NCBI GenBank assembly: GCA_024398105.1
Contig: JAKSJP010000004.1
Span: 80,052-144,051 of the forward strand
Direction of reading: 5' to 3'
Length of the DNA stretch: 64,000 bases
Origin: Bacteroidales bacterium
GTDB taxonomy: Bacteria; Bacteroidota; Bacteroidia; Bacteroidales; UBA932
Part shown: piece by piece, positions 37,511 to 45,941 of the stretch
Layout: each line of letters opens with the position of its first letter
How positions within the stretch are numbered: the stretch's first letter is position 1
Notes under the pieces: generated by a model
What the model saw: the letters and a program-made list of their open reading frames with translations, nothing else
What the model was told of the DNA's origin: nothing
The model's database searches: none
Position numbers and translations under genes: made by a program

Positions 37511-38422
37511 CTATAAGGTTCCGATCAGGAGCATGCCCATGCTCAGCAGCACGAAAAGCAGATCGAGCACCTTGCCCTTGAGGTTCTTCTCGTGGAATAC
37601 GATTGCTCCGAAGATGAACGATACGACCACGCTTGAGCGTCTTGCCATCGATACGACGGCTATCATCGCGCCTGGACGGCTGAGGGCGGTCAGGTAGAAC
37701 AGGTCGGCGGCCGAAAGGAAAAGCGAGATGAATACGATCGACCATCTCCATTCGAATTTCTCCGGATGCTTCTTCTGGGCAGGCAGCCAGATAGTGAGAA
37801 GGATGATACCCATGATGATAGACTGGTAGAAGTTGTACCAGCCCTGCGCGAACAGCCTGTCGAAATGCTGGCCGTCAGCTGCCATCAGGTATTTATCGTA
37901 CAGACCGGAAATCGCACCTGTGAATGCTGCGAAGAACAGCAGGAATATCCACTTGTCATGCTTGAAGTCGATGCCTTCCTTCTTGCCGCTACGGCTGAGC
38001 ATGAAGACTGCGAATATCGCTGTCAGGACACCAGCCCACTGCCATGCGTTGAGTTTCTCCCCGAAGATCACGAGAGCTCCGATCAGGGCCATGATGGGCC
38101 TTGTGGCGTTGACTGGTCCCACTATGGTGATAGGGAGATGCTTGATCGCGAAATATCCTGATATCCAGGAAGAAAGGACGATCGCTGCCTTGAGGACTAT
38201 CCATCTGTGACGCTCCCAGTCTCCGTGAGGAACGAAGAGTACGCTGCCTTCATGGATGAGCCCGAATTCCGAGCCCAGGATGCAAGGCATGAAGATACAG
38301 CTGCAGATTATCGTGTTGATCAGCAGTACCGGGATTACGGCGTTGTCCTTCAGGGATTTCTTCTTGAATACATCATAGAAGCCCAGAAGGCAGGCGGACG
38401 CCAGCGCAAGAAGGATCCACAT
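37511..38422 (-). CDS. EamA/DMT-family transporter
   Basis: 303 residues with ten hydrophobic segments arranged as two repeats, the drug/metabolite transporter architecture. The first repeat ends around VGPVNATRPIMALIGALVIFGEKL and the second around FLSAADLFYLTALSRPGAM and VVVSFIFGAIVFHEKNL, the paired EamA signatures. It moves an unknown small molecule across the inner membrane. It lies 18 nt downstream of yicC on the same strand, so the two are probably co-transcribed. Confidence 0.85.
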   Translation of the reverse strand: MWILLALASACLLGFYDVFKKKSLKDNAVIPVLLINTIICSCIFMPCILGSEFGLIHEGSVLFVPHGDWERHRWIVLKAAIVLSSWISGYFAIKHLPITIVGPVNATRPIMALIGALVIFGEKLNAWQWAGVLTAIFAVFMLSRSGKKEGIDFKHDKWIFLLFFAAFTGAISGLYDKYLMAADGQHFDRLFAQGWYNFYQSIIMGIILLTIWLPAQKKHPEKFEWRWSIVFISLFLSAADLFYLTALSRPGAMIAVVSMARRSSVVVSFIFGAIVFHEKNLKGKVLDLLFVLLSMGMLLIGTL

Positions 38423-38440
38423 TGTTCAGCGGGTGGGGGA

Positions 38441-39334
38441 TTAGAGGATGTTGAGGCTCTGCTCGCGTACTTTCTCGAGTTCGTCCTTCATCCTTACGAC
38501 AGCCTTCTGGATGTCGGCATGGTTGGCCTTCGATCCGGTTGTGTTGATCTCTCGGCCCATCTCCTGGATGATGAATCCGAGCTTCTTTCCCGGATACTCC
38601 TCACCGTCGATTGTGTCCATGAAATATTTGCAGTGCTGGCGGAGACGGACTTTCTCCTCATTGATGTCGAGCTTCTCGAGATAGAAGATCATCTCCTGCT
38701 CGAAACGGCTCTGGTCGAACTTCTGCTGAAGGTCCTCAAGGTTCTTGAGTATCCTTGCCTTGATGGTCTCGACTCTCTCTCCCTCAAAGCTCTCGACCTC
38801 GTCGTAGATGCTGAGGATCTTGGCTACTCTTGAGGTGACGTCCTTGTAGAGGACTGCACCTTCCTTGGAGCGGAAATCGTTGACGGCTGCGAGTGCGTCG
38901 TCGATCGCCTTGTCCACGAGAGGCCAGTTCTCTTCTGTGATGATGTCGGCTTTCTTTGAATCGATGACGTCAGGAAGCCTCATGATGCTGTTCATGAGCG
39001 CTGCAAGGCCTTCCGGTTTCATCAGGATGTTCGGACATCCGGCTTCGGATGCGATCTCTGCAGCCTGCCTGAGATAGCTGGCTGCTACTTCCTTGTTGAT
39101 CTGCTTCGCGCTTTCAGCGGCGTTCGGCTCCCAGGTTACGAAAAAGTCCATGGTACCTCTCTGGAGCTGAGCAGCTATCTTCTGTCTGATGCCGATCTCC
39201 TTGTCCTTAGGGATGAGGGAGGTCTTCAGGTTGATGTCTGCGTTCTTTCCGTTGAGGGTGCGGATCTCGATGGTGATCTTTCCGTTCTCGAGTATTGCTT
39301 CGGCTTTTCCGTAGCCGGTCATTGATTTAATCAT
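38441..39334 (-). CDS. yicC: YicC-family endoribonuclease
   Basis: 297 residues. The N-terminal YicC domain begins MIKSMTGYGKAEA and continues IEIRTLNGKNADINLKT; the C-terminal DUF1732 domain contains DINEEKVRLRQHCKYFMDTIDGEEYPGKKLGFIIQEMGREINTTGSKAN, the most conserved block in the family. Members are endoribonucleases involved in RNA turnover. First gene of a two-gene unit with the EamA transporter and divergent from glnS. Confidence 0.92.
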   Translation of the reverse strand: MIKSMTGYGKAEAILENGKITIEIRTLNGKNADINLKTSLIPKDKEIGIRQKIAAQLQRGTMDFFVTWEPNAAESAKQINKEVAASYLRQAAEIASEAGCPNILMKPEGLAALMNSIMRLPDVIDSKKADIITEENWPLVDKAIDDALAAVNDFRSKEGAVLYKDVTSRVAKILSIYDEVESFEGERVETIKARILKNLEDLQQKFDQSRFEQEMIFYLEKLDINEEKVRLRQHCKYFMDTIDGEEYPGKKLGFIIQEMGREINTTGSKANHADIQKAVVRMKDELEKVREQSLNIL

Positions 39335-39355
39335 GTCAGATTCAAATTAGCGGGG

Positions 39356-39363
39356 CAAATTTA
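39356..39363 (-). promoter_or_regulatory. Promoter -7 box for yicC
   Basis: TAAATTTG on the minus strand, 21 nt before the ATG at 39334. Confidence 0.55.
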
Positions 39364-39385
39364 GCAATAAAATGTCAAAATGTGT

Positions 39386-39393
39386 TATCTTTG
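39386..39393 (+). promoter_or_regulatory. Promoter -7 box for glnS
   Basis: TATCTTTG, 36 nt before the ATG at 39430. Confidence 0.6.
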
Positions 39394-39429
39394 GACCTTT
39401 CGTAAGAAATTTGATTCGTTAAGAACTTT

Positions 39430-41106
39430 ATGATGGAAGAGAACAACAGCAACATCCAGGAGCCAAGGAAGCTCAATTTCCTTGAGGAGATCATCGAGGC
39501 AGACCTTGCAGAGGGCAAGGTTGACAGCGTAATGACCCGTTTCCCTCCTGAGCCGAACGGATATCTGCATCTTGGACATGCCAAGAGCATCTGTATAAAT
39601 TTCGGCCTTGCCCAGAAATACGGCGGCAAGACCAACCTTCGCTTTGACGACACCAACCCTACCAAGGAGGACACCGAGTATGTAGACTCTATCAAGGAGG
39701 ACATCAAGTGGCTCGGCTTCGACTGGGAGAACGAGTTCTATGCATCTGACTATTTCGACCAGCTCTATGACTGGGCGGAGCAGATGATCAAGGAGGGACT
39801 CGCATATGTCGATGACCAGACCCAGGAGGAGATCAGCAAGGGACGTGGTTCAGTCGACAAGCCAGGTGTCGAGAGTCCTTACAGGAACCGCAGCGTGGAG
39901 GAGAACCTCCAGCTCTTCCGTGACATGAAAGCCGGCAAGTATGCCGACGGTGAGAAGGTACTCCGCGCCAAGATCGACATGGCACATCCTAACATGATGT
40001 TCCGTGACCCTCTCCTTTACCGTATCAAGCATGCGAACCACCATCGTACCGGTGACAAGTGGTGCATCTATCCGATGTACGACTACACCCATGGCCAGTG
40101 CGACTCCATCGAGCATATCACCCACTCTATCTGTACTCTCGAGTTCGACGTCCACAGACCTCTCTACGACTGGTTCATCAAGACTCTCCGCATCTACCCA
40201 AGCCATCAGTATGAGTTCGCGAGACTCAACCTTACATACACTCTCATGTCTAAGCGCAAGCTCCTCGAGCTCGTGCAGAAGAACTACGTAAGCGGCTGGG
40301 ACGACCCTCGTATGCCTACGCTCTGCGGTGTCCGCAGAAGAGGTTATCCTGCAGCTGCGCTCAGGATGTTCTGCGAGAAGATCGGCGTCTCAAAGCGTGA
40401 CCAGCTGATGGACATCCAGCTCCTCGAGTGGTGCGTACGCCAGGAGCTCAACGCGAAGTCAAACCGCTACATGGTAGTCCAGGATCCGATCAAGGTGACC
40501 CTCACCAACTGGGAGCCAGGAAAGGTAGAATGGTTCGACTGCCCGCTCAACCCGGCTGAGCCGGAGGGTGCAACCAGAAAGGTTCCATTCACAGGTGAGC
40601 TTCTCATCGACAGGGCTGACTTCATGGAGGATGCTCCTAAGAAGTTCTTCCGCCTCAAGCCGGACGGAGAGGTGCGTCTCAAGTACACCTACATCATCAA
40701 GTGCAACGAGGTGATCAAGGATGCCGAGGGCAACGTGGTTGAGCTCAAGTGTACCTATGATCCATCAACTCACCCTGTTACAGGTGAGTGGCGTTCAGTC
40801 AAGGGTACCATCCATTGGGTATCGACCGAGCATGCAAAGCCTATCGAGCTCAGGAACTACGACCGTCTCTTCACCGAGGCTGACATGAACTCCATCCCTG
40901 CCGACAGGGACTACAAGGAGTTCCTCAACCCTGAGTCGCTCGTCGTCTCTACAGCATATGCTGAGCCAGCTCTCATCGAGGACAAGAGCGGCATCGCCGT
41001 TCAGTTCGAGAGAACCGGTTACTACATCATCGACAAGGACAGCACCGCCGAGAAGGTCGTCTTCAACAAGACCACCTCGCTCAAGGACTCTTACAGACCG
41101 GAATAA
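39430..41106 (+). CDS. glnS: Glutamine--tRNA ligase
   Basis: 558 residues, the usual length for bacterial GlnRS. It charges tRNA-Gln with glutamine in the cytosol. The class I signatures are intact: HLGH at 47-50 within RFPPEPNGYLHLGHAKS, and MSKRK at about 273-277. The catalytic domain is followed by the two beta-barrel anticodon-binding domains (from about 345), with VKWE/KGTIHWVS-type strands. Two ATG codons stand in tandem at the start; either is possible. It is a single-gene unit ending before the second palindromic element. Confidence 0.95.
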   Translation: MMEENNSNIQEPRKLNFLEEIIEADLAEGKVDSVMTRFPPEPNGYLHLGHAKSICINFGLAQKYGGKTNLRFDDTNPTKEDTEYVDSIKEDIKWLGFDWENEFYASDYFDQLYDWAEQMIKEGLAYVDDQTQEEISKGRGSVDKPGVESPYRNRSVEENLQLFRDMKAGKYADGEKVLRAKIDMAHPNMMFRDPLLYRIKHANHHRTGDKWCIYPMYDYTHGQCDSIEHITHSICTLEFDVHRPLYDWFIKTLRIYPSHQYEFARLNLTYTLMSKRKLLELVQKNYVSGWDDPRMPTLCGVRRRGYPAAALRMFCEKIGVSKRDQLMDIQLLEWCVRQELNAKSNRYMVVQDPIKVTLTNWEPGKVEWFDCPLNPAEPEGATRKVPFTGELLIDRADFMEDAPKKFFRLKPDGEVRLKYTYIIKCNEVIKDAEGNVVELKCTYDPSTHPVTGEWRSVKGTIHWVSTEHAKPIELRNYDRLFTEADMNSIPADRDYKEFLNPESLVVSTAYAEPALIEDKSGIAVQFERTGYYIIDKDSTAEKVVFNKTTSLKDSYRPE

Positions 41107-41142
41107 TCATATACTTCGGGAAATCTGCTGATATATGCTAGC

Positions 41143-41261
41143 GACCTAGGTCACCTGAAAAGGCCCCGACCTAGGTCACTTTCTTTTGGTATGTATCTGA
41201 AATTCAAGCAGATAAAAAATCTGCATGACCTAGGTCACCCATCTTTCGTCCGACCTAGGTC
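41143..41261. repeat. 119-bp palindromic element, copy 2
   Basis: GACCTAGGTC at 41143, 41168, 41227 and 41252, gaps 15, 49 and 15 bp, identical geometry to 26044-26162. The first loop shares CTGAAAA and GCC with copy 1, the second shares TTTCGTC. The 49-bp centres are unrelated in sequence. It lies between the convergent glnS and nth genes. Confidence 0.9.
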
Positions 41262-41490
41262 ACCGGACGGTTCCCCGAAGGGACCGAAGACATAAGGGGC
41301 GACCTCAGCCGCAGCAGACAAGTCATGAGCGTAGCGAATGACGCAGGATGCGAGAATGGACGAGCCCCGTTGCCTTCAGCCCCTTCGGTAGGGGGCGTCG
41401 GGCGGCTGTCCCTCTGGGGGACGACGACCGCCTGTCAGGCTTTGGGCGTCTGGCGGTCTGTTCCTCTGGGGGACGTCGGTCGACGGCCTG
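41262..41490. other. GC-rich non-coding stretch with a 51-bp imperfect duplication
   Basis: No credible gene. Units starting GGGCGTC at 41393 and 41444 are 51 bp apart and share CTCTGGGGGAC and CCTGTCAG; the second unit runs into the last codons of nth. The rest is GC-rich with small inverted repeats such as TTCCCCGAAGGGA. I see no promoter or RNA structure that I can name. Confidence 0.5.
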
Positions 41491-42135
41491 TCAGACCTTC
41501 ACGTGTGTGGCGAGATACTCGCGGCAGAAGTCGGCGAGGCCGCAGGCGTCGCATTTCGGATTTCGGGCGGTGCAGGTGTAGCGGCCGTGGAGGATGAGCC
41601 AGTGGTGGCCGATGGCACGGTCCTCTTCGCTGATGTATTTCTCAAGCTCTTTCTGGACGGCGACGGGTGTCTTGCCGTCGGACAGTCCGATGCGGTGCGA
41701 TACCCTGAAGACATGGGTGTCTACGGCGATCACTGGCTTGTCGTAGACGACTGCCGCTATGACGTTGGCGGTCTTGATGCCTACACCCGGCAATCTGACG
41801 AGATCATCTATGTCCGAAGGTACCATGGAACCGAAATCCTCGACCAGCATCTTTGCCATGGCGATCAGGTGTCTGGCCTTGTTGTTAGGATATGAGATGC
41901 TCCTGACGTAGCCGAAGACTTCCTCGAAGTCGGCGGCAGCAAGTGATTCCGGGGTCGGATATGCCTTGAAAAGCGGGGGAGAGACGATGTTGACCCTCCG
42001 GTCGGTGCACTGTGCGGACAGGATGACGGCGATCAGGAGGTGGAAAGGATTGTCGTAATGGAGCTCTGTCTCCGCGACGGGGACGTTCTCCTTGAACCAT
42101 CCTATCACTGACGCATATCTGTCTTTCTTCCTCAT
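41491..42135 (-). CDS. nth: Endonuclease III
   Basis: 214 residues. DNA glycosylase/AP lyase removing oxidised pyrimidines. The helix-hairpin-helix LPGVGIKTANVI carries the catalytic Lys and VDTHVFRVSHRIGL the catalytic Asp. The 4Fe-4S cluster loop is complete with spacing C-x6-C-x2-C-x5-C near the C-terminus (CTARNPKCDACGLADFC). Length is typical. It is downstream of ftsE on the same strand, 48 nt away. Confidence 0.95.
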   Translation of the reverse strand: MRKKDRYASVIGWFKENVPVAETELHYDNPFHLLIAVILSAQCTDRRVNIVSPPLFKAYPTPESLAAADFEEVFGYVRSISYPNNKARHLIAMAKMLVEDFGSMVPSDIDDLVRLPGVGIKTANVIAAVVYDKPVIAVDTHVFRVSHRIGLSDGKTPVAVQKELEKYISEEDRAIGHHWLILHGRYTCTARNPKCDACGLADFCREYLATHVKV

Positions 42136-42183
42136 TCCTGGCTGTCTTTGAAAATGCGGTAGTCCTGGGTCTCGGAGACCGGA

Positions 42184-42888
42184 CTAGATGTTGAGCGCGA
42201 GGTCGATGACCTCGTCCTCTTTCTGCTCGGTGCACTTCTCGCCCTGACAGACCATGACACGGCCGCGGTAGGTCTCGAAGATGCTTCGGTTGTGGGTCAC
42301 CATGACGATGGCTGTACCTTCCTTGTTGATCTCTGAGAGGAGGTTCATGATGCCGGAAGCGGTCTCGTTGTCGAGGTTTCCGGTCGGCTCGTCGGCGATG
42401 ATGACCTCAGGCTTGTTGAGCAGGGCCCTTGCAATCGCGATGCGTTGCTGCTCTCCGCCGGAAAGCTGGTGAGGCATCTTGTGGGACTTGCTCTTCATTC
42501 CGACGTCCTCGAGGACCTCGTGGATCCTCTTCTCGATCAGGCCGTTTTCCTTCCAGCCTGTCGCCCTGAGCACGAATTCAAGATTGTCGTGGACGGTCCT
42601 GTCCATGAGAAGCTGGAAATCCTGGAACACCACGCCGAGCTTCCTGCGAAGGAAAGGAATTTCCTTCTCTTTGATGCTCTGGAGCTTGAAGCCGCAGACT
42701 TCGGCCTCACCTTTGCATAGCTTGTTCTCGGCTATCATGGTCCTGATGATGGATGTCTTACCGGTTCCGACCTTGCCTACGATGTAGACGAAATCGCCAG
42801 GGAAAACCTCCATGTCAAGGCCATATATAACTACATTTTCGCCGTTCATGATATCGGCGTTCCTGAATGTGATCACAGCTTGTTCCAT
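42184..42888 (-). CDS. ftsE: FtsE-like cell-division ABC ATPase
   Basis: 234 residues. Walker [10 protein letters not shown] at about 38-46, Q-loop VFQDFQLL, signature LSGGEQQR, Walker [13 protein letters not shown] and H-loop THN are all present. FtsE energises FtsX to activate septal peptidoglycan hydrolases. The identification as FtsE rather than a LolD/MacB-type ATPase rests on overall similarity ([25 protein letters not shown]); no FtsX lies in the window. The ATG is only 5 nt from a -7 promoter box, suggesting an almost leaderless message. nth follows in the same direction. Confidence 0.85.
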   Translation of the reverse strand: MEQAVITFRNADIMNGENVVIYGLDMEVFPGDFVYIVGKVGTGKTSIIRTMIAENKLCKGEAEVCGFKLQSIKEKEIPFLRRKLGVVFQDFQLLMDRTVHDNLEFVLRATGWKENGLIEKRIHEVLEDVGMKSKSHKMPHQLSGGEQQRIAIARALLNKPEVIIADEPTGNLDNETASGIMNLLSEINKEGTAIVMVTHNRSIFETYRGRVMVCQGEKCTEQKEDEVIDLALNI

Positions 42889-42893
42889 AGTAG

Positions 42894-42901
42894 CAAATAT
42901 A
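42894..42901 (-). promoter_or_regulatory. Promoter -7 box abutting the ftsE start codon
   Basis: TATATTTG on the minus strand ends 5 nt before the ATG at 42888; the predicted transcription start falls on or beside the start codon. Confidence 0.55.
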
Positions 42902-42935
42902 TGGAATTTTAGGCAATCGGAAATGGAATTTTTAT

Positions 42936-42943
42936 TATATTTG
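42936..42943 (+). promoter_or_regulatory. Promoter -7 box for the TPR/barrel operon
   Basis: TATATTTG, 13 nt before the ATG at 42957, divergent from the ftsE promoter 34 nt away. Confidence 0.6.
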
Positions 42944-42956
42944 TATAAATATAGAT

Positions 42957-45917
42957 ATGCGTATGAATATGAAAAGAATGGCGGTCGCTCTGGCTGCTTT
43001 CATGATATCCTCTTCGGCTTTCACAGCCTTCGCCGACAGCGTCGACAAACGCTTCAAGGAGGCTCTCTCGCTATATGAAAACGGCATGTATGCCCAGGCC
43101 AGGACGATATTCGACTCGATCGGAGATGATCCTCAGGCCATAGGCTGGTCAGTGCTCTGCTCCGTCAACCTCCAGGAGGTCGGATATGAGAACAGGCTGA
43201 ACAACTTCATAGCCGACTATCCGTACTCCGGCCTGCTTCCAAAGGTCTACTGGCAGCACGCCCTCAATCTCTTCGACCAGGAGGCGTATGAGGATGCGCG
43301 TTTCTATTTCGACCAGCTCACGGAGAAGAAGGTATCAAAGAAGGACAAGGCTGAGTATCTGTACAAGGTCGCATACTGTGACTTCGCGAACGGCGAGTCA
43401 TCAAGCGCAGAGAAGATATTCCGTCAGGTCGAGGCCCTTCCGATAAACGACTATACAGCCCCTGCACGTTATGCTCTCGGCTACATCAACTACGAGGACC
43501 AGGACTTCAAGGAGGCTCTTTCGTGGTTCGAGCAGTCCGTCAAGGACCGCCGCTTCGAGGAAGTGTCGAACTACTACATCATGGAATGCCATTTTATGGA
43601 CAAGGACTACAAGTATGTCACTGACCATGGTGCCGAGATCTACGAGTCCGTACCTGAAGAGCGTCGTCCGCATCTTGCAAGGATCATTTCCGAGTCCTAT
43701 CTCGTGCGTGGAAATGCCGACAAGGCAAAGGAATTCTACGACAGGATCGGAAATCTCAGCGGAAAGAGCAGGGGAGACCTGTTCTACGCAGGAACTCTTC
43801 TCTACACCACACAGGACTACAAGGGCGCGATCGAGAACTATGGCAAGATGACAGACAGGACTGACTCCATCGGTCAGATCGCAAACTACAACATGGGCTA
43901 CAGCTACATCCAGACCCGCAACAAGGTCGAGGCTCTTGAGAGCTTCAAGGCTGCATCTGAAGTCAACCATGATCCTAAGCTTACCGAAGACGCGTTCTAC
44001 AACTATGCAAAGCTCGCGTTCGACCTGAACAGCGACAATTCGGTCTTCAACAAGTATCTCGCAAAGTATTCCGACAAGGTCAAGGGTAACGCAATATATG
44101 CATATCAGGCGGTTTCTGCTCTCTATGACAGGAACTACGCCGCTGCGGTAGAAGCCTATGACAAGATCGATGACCTTGAGGATGATATGGTGGCTAACTA
44201 TATGAAAGCCAACTATCTGAGGGCTGAGCAGCTTATCGGAAACGGCTCATACAGGAATGCGGTTCCTTGTCTCAAGGCTGCTTCGTACTATTCTGACAAG
44301 CGTTCTTTCTTCAACCAGCTTTCACGCTACTGGCTTGCAGAGTCATATTTCAGGAATGACCAGTTCGACCTTGCAAAGGAACTCTATACAGACCTTTACA
44401 ACAACTCGGCCCTTGACGGAAAGGACGAGGGCAAGATGATTCCTTACGACCTCGCGTACTGCTACTTCAAGGAAGGCAATTATGAGACTGCGATAAAGTG
44501 GTTTGACCAGTATCTCCAGAACGGCAGCCTCTCTCGACGCAACGATGCGCAGACCCGCAGGGCCGACTGCTTCTATGCCCAGAAGAACTACAGCCTCGCT
44601 GCTGCCGCATACGGCGAAGCATCGAAGGGCGCTCCTGACCTCTATCCTGCATATCAGTCAGGTATCTCATACGGACTCTCCGGCAACAATGCCAAGAAGA
44701 TAGATGCCCTCAAGGCAGCGCTCAGCGCTGATCCTAAGAAGGCATACTTCAACGAGGCCTGCTATGAGCTCGGCAGGACATATCTCGCCTCAGGCGACTC
44801 CAAGTCTGCGTCAGACTGCTTCAGCGCGATCATCGAAAAGAGCTCGGACAAGACATACATCGCACGTGCACTCCTTGACAAGGGTACCGTGCTTCGCAAT
44901 GCGAGGGACTATGACAAGGCTCTTGAAAGCTACAAGAGGGTTGTCTCAGACATGCCTGGAACTGAATATGCGAACGAGGCTCTCAGCGCTATCGAGCTCG
45001 TTTATCAGGCAAAGCAGGATCCTGAGGCCTACGTCGCATATGTGGACAGCATCGGCGACTCAGCTGTTACAGTCGACATCGACAGGGAGCAGCTCGTGTT
45101 CAATGCGGCTGAGCAGATCTATCTCTCAGGCAACTGGCAGAAGGCTGTGACCTCGTTTGAGAACTACAAGAGCAGCTATCCTACCGGAAGACGCATCGCT
45201 CAGGCTGACTTCTATCTTGCTGAGTCATACCGTGGCCTCGGACGTAAGGAGCAGGCTGTCGATTCATATTCGAAAGTGCTCGACAGCGACGACGACAGCT
45301 TCAAGGAGGTGTCGGCTCTTACCGCTGCAAGGCTTTCGTTCGAGATAGAGAACTACGCAGATGCACTCGATTATTTCAGAGGACTTGCGAAGATCGCGAA
45401 GCTTGACCAGAACAAGCACGTGGCAAACCTCGGTATGATGGAGTCTGCATACCATGCAAAGGACTATGAGGCTGCTATCGAGGCTGCAGACATCGTGCGT
45501 GACGACAAGGCAAGCACCGATGACGAAGTGCTCCAGGCTGTCTATGTCAAGGCCAAGTCAAATCTGGCTTCCAGCGACCGAACAGCTGCCATGAACCTGT
45601 TCAGGTCCATCTCGTCAAAGACGTCTACCCCTCAGGGTGCCGAGGCTGCGTACATGCTTGCACAGGACAGCTTCGACAAGGGTGATTTCGACGATGTCGA
45701 GACCAAGGTGTTCGCTCTTGCCGAGTCTGGCTCGAACCAGAACTACTGGCTTGCCAAGTCTTTCATCCTTCTAGGTGATTCATATGTCGAGAGAGGTGAT
45801 TACAGGCAGGCAAAGGCTACATTCGAGAGCGTCAGGGACGGCTATGGCACAAAGGATGACGATGTACTTGACAATGTCGCAGTGAGACTCGCGAAGATCG
45901 CGGAAATGGGTAAGTAG
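42957..45917 (+). CDS. Periplasmic tetratricopeptide-repeat protein
   Basis: 986 residues. A signal peptide ends near AFTAFA (about residue 26; ATGs at 42957, 42963 and 42969 are all possible starts). The remainder is a long solenoid of TPR units of about 34-37 residues, for example FKEALSWFEQSVKDRRFEE, YETAIKWFDQYLQNG, YDKALESYKRVVSDMPGTEYANEAL and GDYRQAKATFESVRDGYG. TPR solenoids scaffold protein complexes; here it would be periplasmic. The next gene, 24 nt on, encodes an outer-membrane barrel, so the pair may form an envelope assembly or transport complex. No named family is recognised. Confidence 0.8.
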   Translation: MRMNMKRMAVALAAFMISSSAFTAFADSVDKRFKEALSLYENGMYAQARTIFDSIGDDPQAIGWSVLCSVNLQEVGYENRLNNFIADYPYSGLLPKVYWQHALNLFDQEAYEDARFYFDQLTEKKVSKKDKAEYLYKVAYCDFANGESSSAEKIFRQVEALPINDYTAPARYALGYINYEDQDFKEALSWFEQSVKDRRFEEVSNYYIMECHFMDKDYKYVTDHGAEIYESVPEERRPHLARIISESYLVRGNADKAKEFYDRIGNLSGKSRGDLFYAGTLLYTTQDYKGAIENYGKMTDRTDSIGQIANYNMGYSYIQTRNKVEALESFKAASEVNHDPKLTEDAFYNYAKLAFDLNSDNSVFNKYLAKYSDKVKGNAIYAYQAVSALYDRNYAAAVEAYDKIDDLEDDMVANYMKANYLRAEQLIGNGSYRNAVPCLKAASYYSDKRSFFNQLSRYWLAESYFRNDQFDLAKELYTDLYNNSALDGKDEGKMIPYDLAYCYFKEGNYETAIKWFDQYLQNGSLSRRNDAQTRRADCFYAQKNYSLAAAAYGEASKGAPDLYPAYQSGISYGLSGNNAKKIDALKAALSADPKKAYFNEACYELGRTYLASGDSKSASDCFSAIIEKSSDKTYIARALLDKGTVLRNARDYDKALESYKRVVSDMPGTEYANEALSAIELVYQAKQDPEAYVAYVDSIGDSAVTVDIDREQLVFNAAEQIYLSGNWQKAVTSFENYKSSYPTGRRIAQADFYLAESYRGLGRKEQAVDSYSKVLDSDDDSFKEVSALTAARLSFEIENYADALDYFRGLAKIAKLDQNKHVANLGMMESAYHAKDYEAAIEAADIVRDDKASTDDEVLQAVYVKAKSNLASSDRTAAMNLFRSISSKTSTPQGAEAAYMLAQDSFDKGDFDDVETKVFALAESGSNQNYWLAKSFILLGDSYVERGDYRQAKATFESVRDGYGTKDDDVLDNVAVRLAKIAEMGK

Positions 45918-45941
45918 GGCGTTTAAAAGAAGGATCCGATT

